Assembly (NCBI GenBank): GCA_000320545.1
Contig: ADNK01001822.1
Coordinates: 1-25,000 of the forward strand
Direction: 5' to 3'
Origin: Bigelowiella natans CCMP2755
Lineage: Eukaryota; Cercozoa; Chlorarachniophyceae
DNA: 25,000 bases
Both the position numbers and the translations under genes were made by a program. Shown piece after piece: positions 1 to 10,566 of this stretch. Each line of letters opens with the position of its first letter. Position 1 is the first letter of the stretch. A model generated the notes under the pieces. It ran no database searches, was not told the DNA's origin, and was given only the letters and a program-made list of their open reading frames with translations.

Positions 1-179
<179 letters not shown>

Positions 180-1016
180 ATTGGCTATCTGACAAAAGGC
201 GCGACGTCAGGTTTGAATTGGACCGACTTCTGAAGGAAGACAACAAAAATGCAAAGTGCACTAATCTTGCCGTAGGTAATATTCAGTTGGTACAAAGTTT
301 CGACTAAAATTGATGGTTTTGGGGATTGGAATCATTCAGACGAGTCCACAATCTACAATGTACTCTATGGAATCCAACCTAATCGTGGCTACGTGAGGTT
401 GAAGAAACAATTTTATCATTAATCCTCTAAACTCCCTTATCGCCTACACTTACGATCTGGAAAGGTCTCGTGCTTGGAACAAATTGGAACCGTATCCTGT
501 TGATAAGTACGTTGCATTCAATGGGGTGTAAATTATCAACTGAGCATATTCTGCCTTAGTGCTGGATTTGTAAGGCCTTTGTACCTGGTACGCAACCTCA
601 AAGATCCTACCCACGTGATCCTCTCCATTGGTACGTAATGTTTGGATCGAAAACGTGCAATAAATAATCTGCTATCAACAAAAGGTGGAAACGATGCGCG
701 AGCCGCTTTCGCGTCGTCTTTCAACTTGGAAGGAATTTATAAGCGGATGATGGATCAAGGGATTATTGATGTAGATGCTGAAACTTGTGTTAGTATTTCC
801 TTTGATCCGACGTCTTGAAAATCTTGTCCCCCCTTCTCCCAATATTTGTTCTTGCGCTTGCATACATGAAGGGATTCGAGAGACTGGTCACCGAGGTGAC
901 CAAAGTTGTCCCAAATATCATCTTGGTAAAGCTTAACCCTATCCAGCTCTAATTCTCAGAAATTATATCAAATGTGCTAGTCTGTGCTTGTCTACTTGTC
1001 TGATTGTCAGAATCTG

Positions 1017-1090
<74 letters not shown>

Positions 1091-2033
1091 GTGGTATATT
1101 AGGTGATTGTCTACCACCCTTTAGTCACAAGTTGTCCAATATTTCACATGTAAAACTCACTCGTTAAGTTGTTATTTCCTTATTGACTCTAAAAATCATT
1201 GACAGCGAATGCCCATTTGTTCATGCAAATGTGCATTAATTCTCACTACAAATTCCGGATTGATTTAACTTAGGCTACCAAAAGCCTCTGTGATCACAGA
1301 ATTAATAGTCAGGTTTACTCTTGCTAAAATGCCGCTTTGAAATCAAGTTTCTAATCCTACTCTGATACAGAGTTGTCTGTGCACAGATTCACACCAATGT
1401 TCCTCGATATTGCTAAGGTGTAGCTTGTTCACTCATTCATGACAAATATAGAGAGGGGAGAAGTAGGATTAAGTTTCCACTATATAATACTATGAACTCA
1501 AATGTCAGAAATTCAAACTTCCTGTAATTGATCTGGCAAGAACTTTCAATCCACACGACTCTAGAGATTACGGCAGTACACCCATCGAGCCCTCGAACAG
1601 GTGATAAAATCGAATTTCTGATCATTACAAGAATACCCTGATCCGTTTCTTCACTGTAGGAGTGGTCTGTATATCGCTGAGATGGCTCGACATATCATCC
1701 GCACGTTTCAGTTCGGAAAAGAAGATGGTATCTCTCAAGCCGTCCAATATAGTGATATTGTGTGACCCATTTGTATTTAATCGCAAGCAAAAATTTACAC
1801 TGGACTGGTTTCTGATCCTGATGGAGATGAAAGCAACTGGAGACCACTGAAGGCGGAGGTTATCGATGAAAGCTTCAAGGTGGATTGGGAACAACAATTT
1901 TGCTAAATTGTTCATCGATGACGAGAGTCTTCACACAATTGAAGTGTATTTGAAATTATTTCATAAGGATCTTGAGAAGTATCGTACGAGCTTAAATAAG
2001 CATATGGAAGATGGAAGGTGTCATAGTTTTTAG
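180..2033 (+). CDS. SGNH/GDSL-type hydrolase, 5'-truncated by the window edge
   Basis: Likely an esterase or lipase of the SGNH fold. Thirteen exons join in one frame with GT-AG introns: 180-275, 340-397, 465-506, 560-630, 685-788, 872-925, 1103-1149, 1274-1312, 1387-1417, 1509-1600, 1660-1727, 1788-1858, 1926-2033, giving 293 residues plus stop. The first visible exon starts inside a codon, so the exon carrying the catalytic-Ser GDS block lies left of the window. Visible family marks are TNLAVDES, then [12 protein letters not shown] (block III Asn, codon 690-692), then [30 protein letters not shown] and IEPSNRSG near the end. The usual DxxHP block is replaced by IEPS. The last two exon borders are the least certain. 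Membership rests on motif order recalled from the family, not on a search. No neighbour suggests a substrate. Confidence 0.72.
926..1102. repeat. CT/GT compound microsatellite inside an SGNH intron
   Basis: About 20 CT units (1020-1060) pass directly into GT units (1061 to about 1093). Both sit within a 177 nt intron with donor GTAAAG at 926 and acceptor ATTAG at 1102. This intron is about three times the usual length here, and the repeat accounts for most of the excess. Confidence 0.85.
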
Positions 2034-3453
2034 TAGCCCTTATTATCACAGAAAAAATTACCGAAACAAGCATTCATTATTTCGTCTGGAACTGATATTG
2101 TTCCTTTTATCATACGATTTTCAAGCACACTCTATCAAATATTAGGTCAAAGGTTAAGAGTGCATGCGTCATAAGCTAAGGTCTCTACTGTACTAATTTT
2201 GCCTTCACCTGCCTTGATCTTTTTGTCAAAGAATTGCATTGTTTGCAACTGACACCAACGTTACTTGCCAACCGCGTATGTGTTGGTGCCAATAGTTCGT
2301 TTTGTCAGCTGCGTTTATGCTTGTCAACACTGCATTCTAATATTACGAGGCAGCGGCGGAAAATTAACGCTTGGCAAATCGAACCGCAGCACTGCTTACT
2401 TATGCATGCGCAGCAAACTGACGTCAGAGTTTACCAGTCCATGTCACAAGCTTCTGTCGTGCCCACCCCTACGTTATCAATTATAATGTTGACACAGCTT
2501 CTTTATCTTGTAATTTAGGAGCACCTCAGGCTGTTTCATTGCCGGGAAATTTCGCAGCTGGAACATGTGCTTATTGTTATCAAGATACCTACATTGATGA
2601 GCGCCTATGCACCGTGTCCATTCTTGTGCGCCTCCATTTATTTGCTTAGTATGTGTCAAGCGCATGATGTCGGAATGCTAGAACGACAGATCTAGAGATG
2701 ATTTTTGTGTCATCTGATCTGCTAGATTAAGAAGTACTCGCTCTATACGTCTTCCCGTAGCCATTTCGATCGTAGCTAGCATTGATCGGCGGCTGTGCTT
2801 AGCAACTCAGTAACATGCTTTGACAACGCCACTGCTGTAACTATGTAACATGACTCGACGTACGACACGTGCGACATGCATGCACGGACCATGCGCATGA
2901 AAATTTCATGAGCGACAAAATCTGATATAGCAATATAGTCATTCAGGTTTTCACAGCTCAAAAAATGCATATTTCACAGCACTAATAAAGCAAATTGAAT
3001 CTGCCTCAGTCACTGTTGAGTCCTTGTTTTTCGAGGAATGAAAGACTGTGTAAAGACCAGCGTGGCCTAGCTCAAAATTGTGCTTGCTATTATGTCCTCG
3101 CCGGCGCTGGCGCTGTAGTGTCTTGTATGTCGCGCAACTGCATGTACGGACACGTGTTGTGCGTATCACTATACACACATGCATATGTGTGCTGGCATCG
3201 CCATTGTGAACATACACGAATATGTGTTTATTTGGACACATTCGCCAAAATCGCTCAACGCCCAGCTGATGCCCAGTATCAAAAAGCATGGCGCTCGCAT
3301 TGTTTGGTAATTTCAGTTTTTATTGTTACAAATGGGTCGACAAAACGTTACAATTCAAATGTCAAAATACTAAAATTTCACTTTGTTCTGCTTGCGCTTA
3401 TGATTCTAACATGGAAATTGATGCTGAAGACCGCGATGCCGAGTTGTAATGGA
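2034..3453. other. Intergenic region between convergent SGNH and LSM3 genes
   Basis: No splice-linked coding frame was found on either strand. The part from about 2850 to 3260 is rich in TG/CA words such as CATGCATG and ACACATGCATATG and is open on both strands (2995-3483 on plus, 2951-3289 on minus). Neither translation resembles a known family, and the plus frame runs into the LSM3 3' exon on the opposite strand. It should hold the 3' ends of both flanking genes. Confidence 0.6.
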
Positions 3454-3973
3454 TTAGAAGGTGCGAAGAGGAGGAGAAACTAATACGACTGTATCTCCAC
3501 GTACGAATAATAACTCTACTGTCCTTTTCTCTACTCTCACATTTTCTTCATATGTTTCTTCATCTATGTCTATGATGGTTATCTCTTCCGTGACCTTCCC
3601 CAGCACCATATTCAAGTGTGTATCGTATGCCTAATGCAAAAACCACGTTAAACGACCACAAACAACTTTTTTCTTTCATGTGCAGATTATGAGCAAAGCT
3701 AAATGTTTTCAATTTTATTGTATAATGACAGTTCCTTTACTAGCTTTCGTAATAAATCTCAGAGCATAAATAAGGGATGAATGAAGCTCTTTCCCCATCT
3801 CCTGGTAAGAAAGGGACTCGCAAAACAGGTTAAGCATAATTACGTACATGTAAGCGGCCTCTCAGAACTCGCCCGCCTCTGCATTTCACGAAAATGCGCT
3901 CGTCAAGCGAGAGTTTAATGAGATCCAGTGGCTCCTCGACTGTTTGCGAAGCACTAATCTTAGCTTCGGACAT
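3454..3973 (-). CDS. LSM3: U6 snRNA-associated Sm-like protein LSm3
   Basis: Subunit of the Lsm2-8 ring that binds the U6 snRNA 3' end in splicing, and of the Lsm1-7 ring in cytoplasmic mRNA decay. Two exons, 3848-3973 and 3454-3630, are separated by a 217 nt GT-AG intron and give a complete 100-residue protein, the usual LSm3 length. The first exon ends the Sm1 motif with [17 protein letters not shown] and RGRLH. The second opens with [11 protein letters not shown] and holds the Sm2 motif [11 protein letters not shown], then PPLR at the C-terminus, as in LSm3 orthologues. The ATG at 3973 gives a short N-terminal extension typical of LSm3. It diverges from the secreted-protein gene, with 377 bp between start codons. 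The best-supported small gene in the window. Confidence 0.96.
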
Positions 3974-4202
3974 CTTGCCTATCTTGGGGGCCGCGAATGC
4001 GTGCAGGATTGAGAGCTTATGTTTTTGCTCCTACGACATGAATAATACTGTAAAACAGCATAAAACACCCCCATTTTACATTCCCAACAGAAATCCTTGT
4101 TAGCTGGTGTCGTAATTGGAATCAGCAGGTGATTTTGAACGAAGCGATGAAATAAAAAATCGGAGTTTGAATTCGAATTTGGACAGCTGCTACAGAGACA
4201 TA

Positions 4203-4254
<52 letters not shown>

Positions 4255-4350
4255 GAGAAAGAGAGTCAGAGTGACGTAGGGGAACAGAGAAAATCCATCA
4301 CAGTGGATTCTATCAGTAACACTCCGAGGTTTCCAAATTGAAGCTACACG
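3974..4350. promoter_or_regulatory. Shared divergent promoter region with GA microsatellite
   Basis: Lies between the LSM3 start codon (minus) and the secreted-protein start codon (plus), so it must contain both 5' leaders and probably both promoters. A GA/GAAA repeat fills about 4203-4264. No clear TATA box was seen. GA/CT tracts near promoters can act as GAGA-type elements in some eukaryotes, but that role is only a possibility here. Confidence 0.6.
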
Positions 4351-7156
4351 ATGGCTCCCGCGTCGCTGTTTTTCCTTGCGGTTGGGATCATTTGGCGAGC
4401 GAACTGCGCCTTGACTGATGCAAACGATACTGCCGTTTTAGCCAATAGCACATTGGCAAGTGTAAAGGTAATTTACCCTTTCCTTCACAAATTTCTATCT
4501 AGAATTGCAAGGTTGAAAAAATTAACTCGGTTTGTTTATGTGTACAGATTGCCGAAAAATCACACTCAAAATCGTCTAATCTAAGCTTGAATGATTCAAT
4601 GGCTGCCCCGTCTTCCTTTCTTGAACAAGTACCTGATATAGTATACAAAATAATCAGAAATTTAGTGTCAATATAAAAGTAATAATGTATTTAATTATGA
4701 TTTCACATCCACAAATTTAGCCTCATCAATAACCTGCGCGTTTTGTGTCTAATTGATGTAAGATGTGCTCAAATTCCACAAAAAGTATTGTCGAGAAGTC
4801 TAATTAAGTGATCTTAAACAACAGTCGCTATATCACCGACATCGACGGAAAAGTAGCAACGGTGGGCAAAACATTATCGGCAATGAGGGTGGTGGGAAAA
4901 CCAGAAACCGGCATTCTCCGCGTTCTACATCATGGGTAGCATCGCATCAGGAGCGGGAAAATGCAATGGAGAGTACACACGGCAAACACAGATCATGGAA
5001 GCAGCGGGAGTACTCTGGATCTGATCTTCAGTACAGGGGACCTCGACAACCACAGGAAGATAGTCAAACAGTGAACCTCCGTACCTCGACGAGATTCATG
5101 GTACAAACAAGAGTTTCCTTTAACTTCATCTTATTATTTTGTAGAGACACGAAATATGAAAACCGAAAATAATATACTCAGTGAGAAATATTAGTATTCT
5201 CGAGTACACATTTGTTACTAAATTGTAAATTAACATACTCACGAAATAGAATTTAGTCTATCTCCCGACTCCACCTCATTACACTCTTTCGTTGCTTCTC
5301 TTCTGTTGCATAAGGACAAACAATCGCAGGAAAAGAGCGACTTGAACAAGCTTCTACTTGAAGACAAGAACAAAGACACAATCTCCACGGACGATTTCAT
5401 CAGGGACCCCGCTAATTTCCGTCTTCCTTCACTTCCAGATATACCCAATCATGATGCTAATCCAGCAGCAGCATCTTCGGCAGTTAACATTCCTTCAATG
5501 CCAGAAGCTGCATCGACCACAAGTCAGAAATTCTCGACAAGCCTGAAACCGATAAAGGAGATCGCCTCACCCCTTGAGGACAGAGAAGCCAAGGTCATAT
5601 ACCGTAACATAAGGAGAAGAAGAAGAATATATTGGGAAAACTATAAACATACTGGTTGTTTTGGGGAGGATGGGAACATCGTGGGACAATTATAGGTCAT
5701 GGTCATTGCGAACAATATGTGAGGGGTTGAGATTCATTCTACTACTATCCATGAATTGGGCAGGTACACTTTGTAAAGCCAGGATCTCTATCCAATCACG
5801 GGAGTAAGCTCGAAAATGAAGAAGGATCTTCAAGAGAAACTTCGCCTTCATTTCGTGGAAAATTGAGGTTGCATTCTAAGCATCACCGACGCAGTAGTAC
5901 AGATCACAGCCGAGAAAAGGACAGTGAGACCGAAAATGAGGGATATGACGAGGAGGAGGAGGAAGAGGAGGAGGAGACAAGTGGAACAGAAGAGCTAGAA
6001 TCAGACAGATATGCAAGGCAACATACTTCAAGCTTGAATAGGTCAAATCATACCGATAAGACGTAGATTTAACACACATTAACGCTTCCCCAATTGGGTA
6101 GCTAAGAGAAAATGCAATCATATCTTATGCATCAGTATCTTCTTTTTTGAAGTGTCTCCTTTGTTAATGTTTTGAACGTTCGCTATCGAGCAGACGTGGA
6201 AGATCAAAAAATATGGACATGGGGAGGAACGGGGGCGAGCAACGAGATAATGCGGGCACTTCCTTTCAACAATCTCAACATGGTCACCATAGCAGCCAAG
6301 ATACAGTGAATCACCATAATCGAAGAACGTCAAAACAGCCAGAACGTCAAAGTGAACCAGCAACTCGCAGGAACCATCACACTCCATCGAAACACCGACA
6401 AAGTTATGCTGCTGCTGAGAATAATTATGATCGTGACGAAGACGACGATGAAGAGGATGCAGAAGAAGGCGAGGAGGGAGGACCGAATGACATGCGACTC
6501 GAGTCGATGCCGTCGATGCCTTACTATGACATTAACCAGCCTCTTGGCCTACCAGGAGGCCCCCCCTACATTGCCAATCCCCTCTCCGGTGTTCCAATGT
6601 CACCTGGTTCAAACCCAGCAATGGCGGGTTCACATCGAAGAGTGGCTAGAAATAGGGCAGCAGGAGCATATTCTGTAATAGAAATAATAATGATAATAAT
6701 AATAGTAATAATAATACGAGTTGCACAACAGTAACGGTAGAATAGTTCGGTAGACATTATGGTGAGTGATGAAATAAATAGGCTCGCGTACCAGAATTAA
6801 CTATTAGAAAATGACTATACGTATATGTTTATAGGCGTGTGTGATTATGGATTCGAGTCTATTGTCAGTAGGATCATCATGCATTTTCTTACACTTTTTA
6901 GGCTTCGGCAACTGGATATGGAAATTCGAGATATGCTTCACGAACTGGAATGAACACGTACTCGCCTGAGAGTATCATGGGAAGTACTGGTGGTGGATAT
7001 GCGCCAAGGTTTTCAAATCCCAGCTCCGCCTACCAACCCGCTAGATCCTATGGTAAGATTCTACCTGTGATTTATCAGATTCTATTTAGCTTTCTAGAAT
7101 TTAGTCCAGAAAAACCGTATATATCTAGTGCACTCACGCACATACACACACATACA

Positions 7157-7234
<78 letters not shown>

Positions 7235-7671
7235 TAATATTTACACATATACATGTACATATATTTTATATACATTAGATTAAATTATATGTGAAGTTTT
7301 GAAATGTGAAAGCATTTATGTAACCAATCTTTTTGATTTGAAGTTACTTTTGACTCGTTGAACAGGTGTTGGGAATTCATACTATCAAGGAATTGGAAGG
7401 TCCAGTTTTTATTGCTCTTTGAACTCAGATCTAGCCAAAGCTAAATAGGCAGTTTGTATCGATTTACGATCTCGTTTTTCTTAAGGCTTTGCTATGAATT
7501 TGACAATATTTGTTATTTAGTTTTGGTGGTGGATCAAATTCGCGTAACTGGAGAGAGACAGGGTTTTACCCCGGCACTGCTTCTGCAACTCCAGCTTGGG
7601 GCGTTCCTCACTCGCAAGTTCCAACTTCTCCAGTCGGTGGCTACGATGACTTTGATGACGATTACTTGTAA
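4351..7671 (+). CDS. Secreted acidic, His/Ser-rich, low-complexity protein (unknown)
   Basis: Not recognised. Nine exons join in phase: 4351-4467, 4548-4628, 4825-5070, 5315-5593, 5764-6041, 6194-6674, 6902-7052, 7366-7399, 7521-7671, about 605 residues. Residues 1-20 look like a signal peptide (MAPASLFFLAVGIIW, cleavage near NCA/LTD). NDT and NST follow as possible N-glycosylation sites. The middle is rich in His, Arg, Ser and Gln, with two acidic runs: about ten consecutive Asp/Glu codons at 5947-5976 and a DEDDDEED-type run near 6430-6475. The C-terminal third is Gly/Tyr/Ser/Pro-rich and ends YDDFDDDYL. No globular domain or membrane span is visible. An alternative exon 3 end is 5100 and an alternative exon 5 start is 5779; both keep frame. 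It could be an extracellular matrix, wall or mineral-associated protein, but nothing proves this. Confidence 0.8.
6675..6901. repeat. AT-rich intron 6 of the secreted-protein gene with TAA repeat
   Basis: After the donor GTAATA at 6675 comes an imperfect (TAA)n tract to about 6717. Read through, it would encode an Ile-rich false membrane segment. The acceptor TTTTTAG at 6901 restores the frame into a Gly/Ser/Tyr-rich exon, which supports treating the tract as intronic. Confidence 0.8.
7053..7365. repeat. CA then TA microsatellite inside intron 7 of the secreted-protein gene
   Basis: A CA tract with regular CATACACA interruptions (about 7137-7196) passes into a TA tract (about 7200-7230). Donor GTAAG at 7053 and acceptor GAACAG at 7365 bracket it, and the exons on both sides join in frame (SY/GVGNSYY). 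Confidence 0.88.
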
Positions 7672-9246
7672 ATTTGAAGAGCAGGCATAAGAGTACTATA
7701 ATGTGCATGAGCCGACAATTTGATGCTGTCAGCATCAAATTCATCGCTAGTTGTCCTCACACGATTGCAGCTCGAACATACAGGCACTTCACACGTGCAG
7801 GTGCATGCTAGTCCTTGCAAGCATGTACGATGCAACGTGCATCTGCAAGCTACATGCATGGCCAGAGCCACAGAACATGCACAGACGCAGTGGAAATTGA
7901 GCACCCACACAATGCACACATGCACACGCCACAACACACAACACACACACACACATGCACTACACACACAAAAGCAATGGCAACTTTTCTCTTCGACGAT
8001 CGAAGCGCAAATTTAGCAGATGACAGCCTCTCTGGCTCTGCTCCAAATCAGCAATGCACGTGGCTCTCAGCTTCTTTTGTCCATCGTAAGCGATTTCTCT
8101 TGAGCAGCCTTCAGTGTTGGTTGCTCCTGTTGTCAACTTTGTCGTCGTCTCTAGTGACGCAACGGAGCTTAGTTGTTGCCAACCACTGGTGTCAGCTGCC
8201 AACGAGATCTCACGCCTGAACACACATGCGCCGAGTGCGTGTTCGTGAACGAAGGTGCGAACTGCGGTGCTGCTTTGTCGCATCACTTGTCTAGTTGTGT
8301 TCGAGCTTCAATGAACATTGTCACTGTCACTGGAGGCACAAAGTCCACAGGTGTCAACGCAGGAACAACAAATGAGAGCTCGAACTTGCCGCACAATGCA
8401 AGTGACATGCCCTCATGCCCTTGCGATGCTGAACGATCGATCCGCACAGTCTGAGCGACTGAGCGACCCTCGACCCCACCTCCTTCCCAACGAAGCAGTA
8501 GCTTCCATCTTGCAAGCCATGCTAGCATGGCAAAAACCATCACACAGAAGACTGCACTTGTGTGGAAACAAGAAACACTGTTGAACGACCACATTTCAAA
8601 AGTGCAGACACACGACACTTTGCAAAGTGCGAAGTGCAGTGCCTCGCGAGCTGCATGAACCGCCAGTGAAAACAACGAGGACTCCCTGGTGTGAAAACCA
8701 GAAATGATGCAAAATTGGCATGCATGACTGCAGTGAGGCAGCACAACTGACAGTCAAGAGGAACGGCGCAATTGAAACTTCTTCCAGAAGACTCTCTCAC
8801 AGATTGCGGCGAGCAGCTTCTCGGATTGAGCAGGAGACCATTCTGGCTGCAATTCCTGGAGGCTCAGCGGAGACATCAGGGGGCTCACCTGATGGGACTG
8901 GAATGTCCCATGGCGACGAGTGACTCACCGGCACGAGGAGATGATGAAAGCTAGACTCTTCCCAAAGGTGTTGGAAACGTCAGGGGATGGCTCACTTGAT
9001 GGGACTCCAAGTGGAAAGAAAGAGAGAAACTTGAAGAAGAAGAAGCAGAAGAAGACAATGATGAAAGAGCGCATTCTTAAAACGTTGCAAGACGTTTGCA
9101 GTGCACGAAATGCAGTGTCTCGAACTAGCTCTAGTGAGGACTGGTGAAGGACCAGCAGGATTTGGGTGATGGCACACAGACAAAAGCTGGCGAGCAGACA
9201 TGGCAGGCCGTCGTTTGAGAGTTTCTCTGGAGAGCCTCCGTTCCCC
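7672..9246. repeat. TG/CA-rich region with diverged internal repeats, no supported gene
   Basis: From about 7740 to 9160 the sequence is GC-richer than the AT-rich introns nearby and dominated by TGCA, CATG and GTGCA words, with a CA run at about 7926-7975. All six frames are unusually open, but the products are low-complexity and share nothing with known families. An 18-base core at 8882-8899 recurs with one C/T difference at 8989-9006. A weaker match links 8627-8652 with 9101-9130. It looks like decayed repeat DNA. The 3' end of the secreted-protein gene and the promoter of the GH5 gene must also lie here. Confidence 0.55.
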
Positions 9247-10566
9247 ATGTCGCCGCCTCCCTTTGTGACTGCTGCTTTACTAGCCCTGGGCTCGTTCTCC
9301 ATAACTGCGGCGACAGTCCCGCGTTTTGTAAGGATCTATGGTCAGCAATTCCACCTAGCGGCCACGAACGCGACCATTGTGATGGGTGGTCCCAATATTG
9401 TAGTAAAGGGTCCACCCTACATGCCCTCTGTTCAGGGCTCTACCATATGCAACGACACTCAGGGTGACTGCGAATACCCAAGCTGTCAATCCTGCACGAC
9501 ATTTAATCAGGCCGACGTCGATCATATAAAGTCTTTTGGATGGAACATGATTCGCTTGGGAGTAGTATGGGCCGGCGCCCAGCCGAGAGACGAGGACGCA
9601 CTCGACTCGGCATTCCTAGAGCGTCTACATGACGTTCTGGACCTCACTGACCGTAACGGAATCCATGTAATACTGGACAATCACGGAGATATGGTAGGAT
9701 CTGCTGGCTGCGGGAACGGAGTGCCGATGTGGTTCCAGAAAAAAGCCGCGCCTGATCTCATTGGTAAGCAGCTCGTGACCGGTTTCCCCTACAGCCTCGT
9801 CAAGTCCCTTAACATCAAGAATGTTGGTGGGTACGAACACTGCGGGGACAATGCGACCTTGTGGGCGAAACACGCTGGAGATCCTAATTACAACCTACTG
9901 AACGAGTGCTGTCAGGCAATGAACTCGCCCAATCCGGGCGGGCTCGGCTTCACAACGATCAACCAGAAGACGATGGACTATGTCGTCCAGCCAGGGCCTG
10001 GCCGCGACCAATTCGTTCGATACTGGGGACTTTTGGCTGAAGCAGTTAAAGATCATCCATCTGCGTTTGGATTTGAGTTGATGAACGAGCCCATGACCAT
10101 TCGGCGGAAATGGATGTTTGACGCATGGCGCGCATGCGCGGAAGCAATCACAGCCGTCATTCCAGATGCTTCTGTCATGATCGCGGACATCGGGGAAGGT
10201 AGCGTTCTCCCTTCTTGGATCACGAAGATCACAGGGGGACACGAGGACATTTCGAGTGGGACGATAGAGTGGATCAAGGCTACAAATAATGTCTTTTACG
10301 CGTGGCACTACGGCAAGGTACCAAACAATATTAAGAACATGCAAGCGATCAGCAAGGAATGGAACATCCCCACCTTTGGCACAGAAACATCATGTGAGCA
10401 GTTCGAGGCTGCTGCAGCCGCGAATATTTCACATAGCTATTGGCACTATTCGAGCTATTGCAATACCGGTCCCTCGTTCGGCAATAGATCGGTTCCAGAG
10501 GACACATTCGGAGCCTGCATTCTTGGATGGGCTGGAGGAGACTCTTCAAAGTGTGTGAAACAATGA
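9247..10566 (+). CDS. Secreted GH5 glycosidase, endoglycoceramidase/glucosylceramidase-like
   Basis: Predicted retaining beta-glycosidase of family GH5, in the branch that includes endoglycoceramidases, which cleave glycosphingolipids. The ATG at 9247 gives 439 residues starting with a signal peptide (MSPPPFVTAALLALGSF, cleavage near TAA/TVPRF). An upstream in-frame ATG at 9169 would bury that signal behind 26 residues. GH5 marks in order: GWNMIRLGVVW, ILDNHGD (about residues 142-148), FELMNEP with the acid/base Glu281, FYAWHYG, and FGTETSC with the nucleophile Glu380. Ten or more cysteines and several N-x-S/T sites fit an extracellular enzyme. The gene has no intron and is GC-richer than its neighbours, unlike the intron-dense genes around it. 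Substrate is inferred from family only; sterol glucosidase or another beta-glucosidase are alternatives. Confidence 0.92.
   Translation: MSPPPFVTAALLALGSFSITAATVPRFVRIYGQQFHLAATNATIVMGGPNIVVKGPPYMPSVQGSTICNDTQGDCEYPSCQSCTTFNQADVDHIKSFGWNMIRLGVVWAGAQPRDEDALDSAFLERLHDVLDLTDRNGIHVILDNHGDMVGSAGCGNGVPMWFQKKAAPDLIGKQLVTGFPYSLVKSLNIKNVGGYEHCGDNATLWAKHAGDPNYNLLNECCQAMNSPNPGGLGFTTINQKTMDYVVQPGPGRDQFVRYWGLLAEAVKDHPSAFGFELMNEPMTIRRKWMFDAWRACAEAITAVIPDASVMIADIGEGSVLPSWITKITGGHEDISSGTIEWIKATNNVFYAWHYGKVPNNIKNMQAISKEWNIPTFGTETSCEQFEAAAAANISHSYWHYSSYCNTGPSFGNRSVPEDTFGACILGWAGGDSSKCVKQ

Noticed and set aside
276-510. Apparent frameshifts suggesting an SGNH pseudogene
   Set aside because: All frame changes are removed by GT-AG introns of 53-67 nt, the normal size in this window, so no disabling change is needed.
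560-925. First read as a GH18 barrel because of VILSIGG and a DVDAE motif
   Set aside because: With the full exon chain the order [27 protein letters not shown] and IEPS fits an SGNH hydrolase, and DVDAE falls in a linker position rather than after a GH18 strand pattern.
2951-3483. Overlapping open frames of 112 (-) and 162 (+) codons
   Set aside because: Both lie in TG/CA-rich DNA, resemble nothing known, and the plus frame overlaps the LSM3 3' exon.
6675-6734. Ile-rich hydrophobic tail that looks like a membrane segment
   Set aside because: It is translation of a TAA repeat directly after a splice donor; the frame resumes in the next exon.
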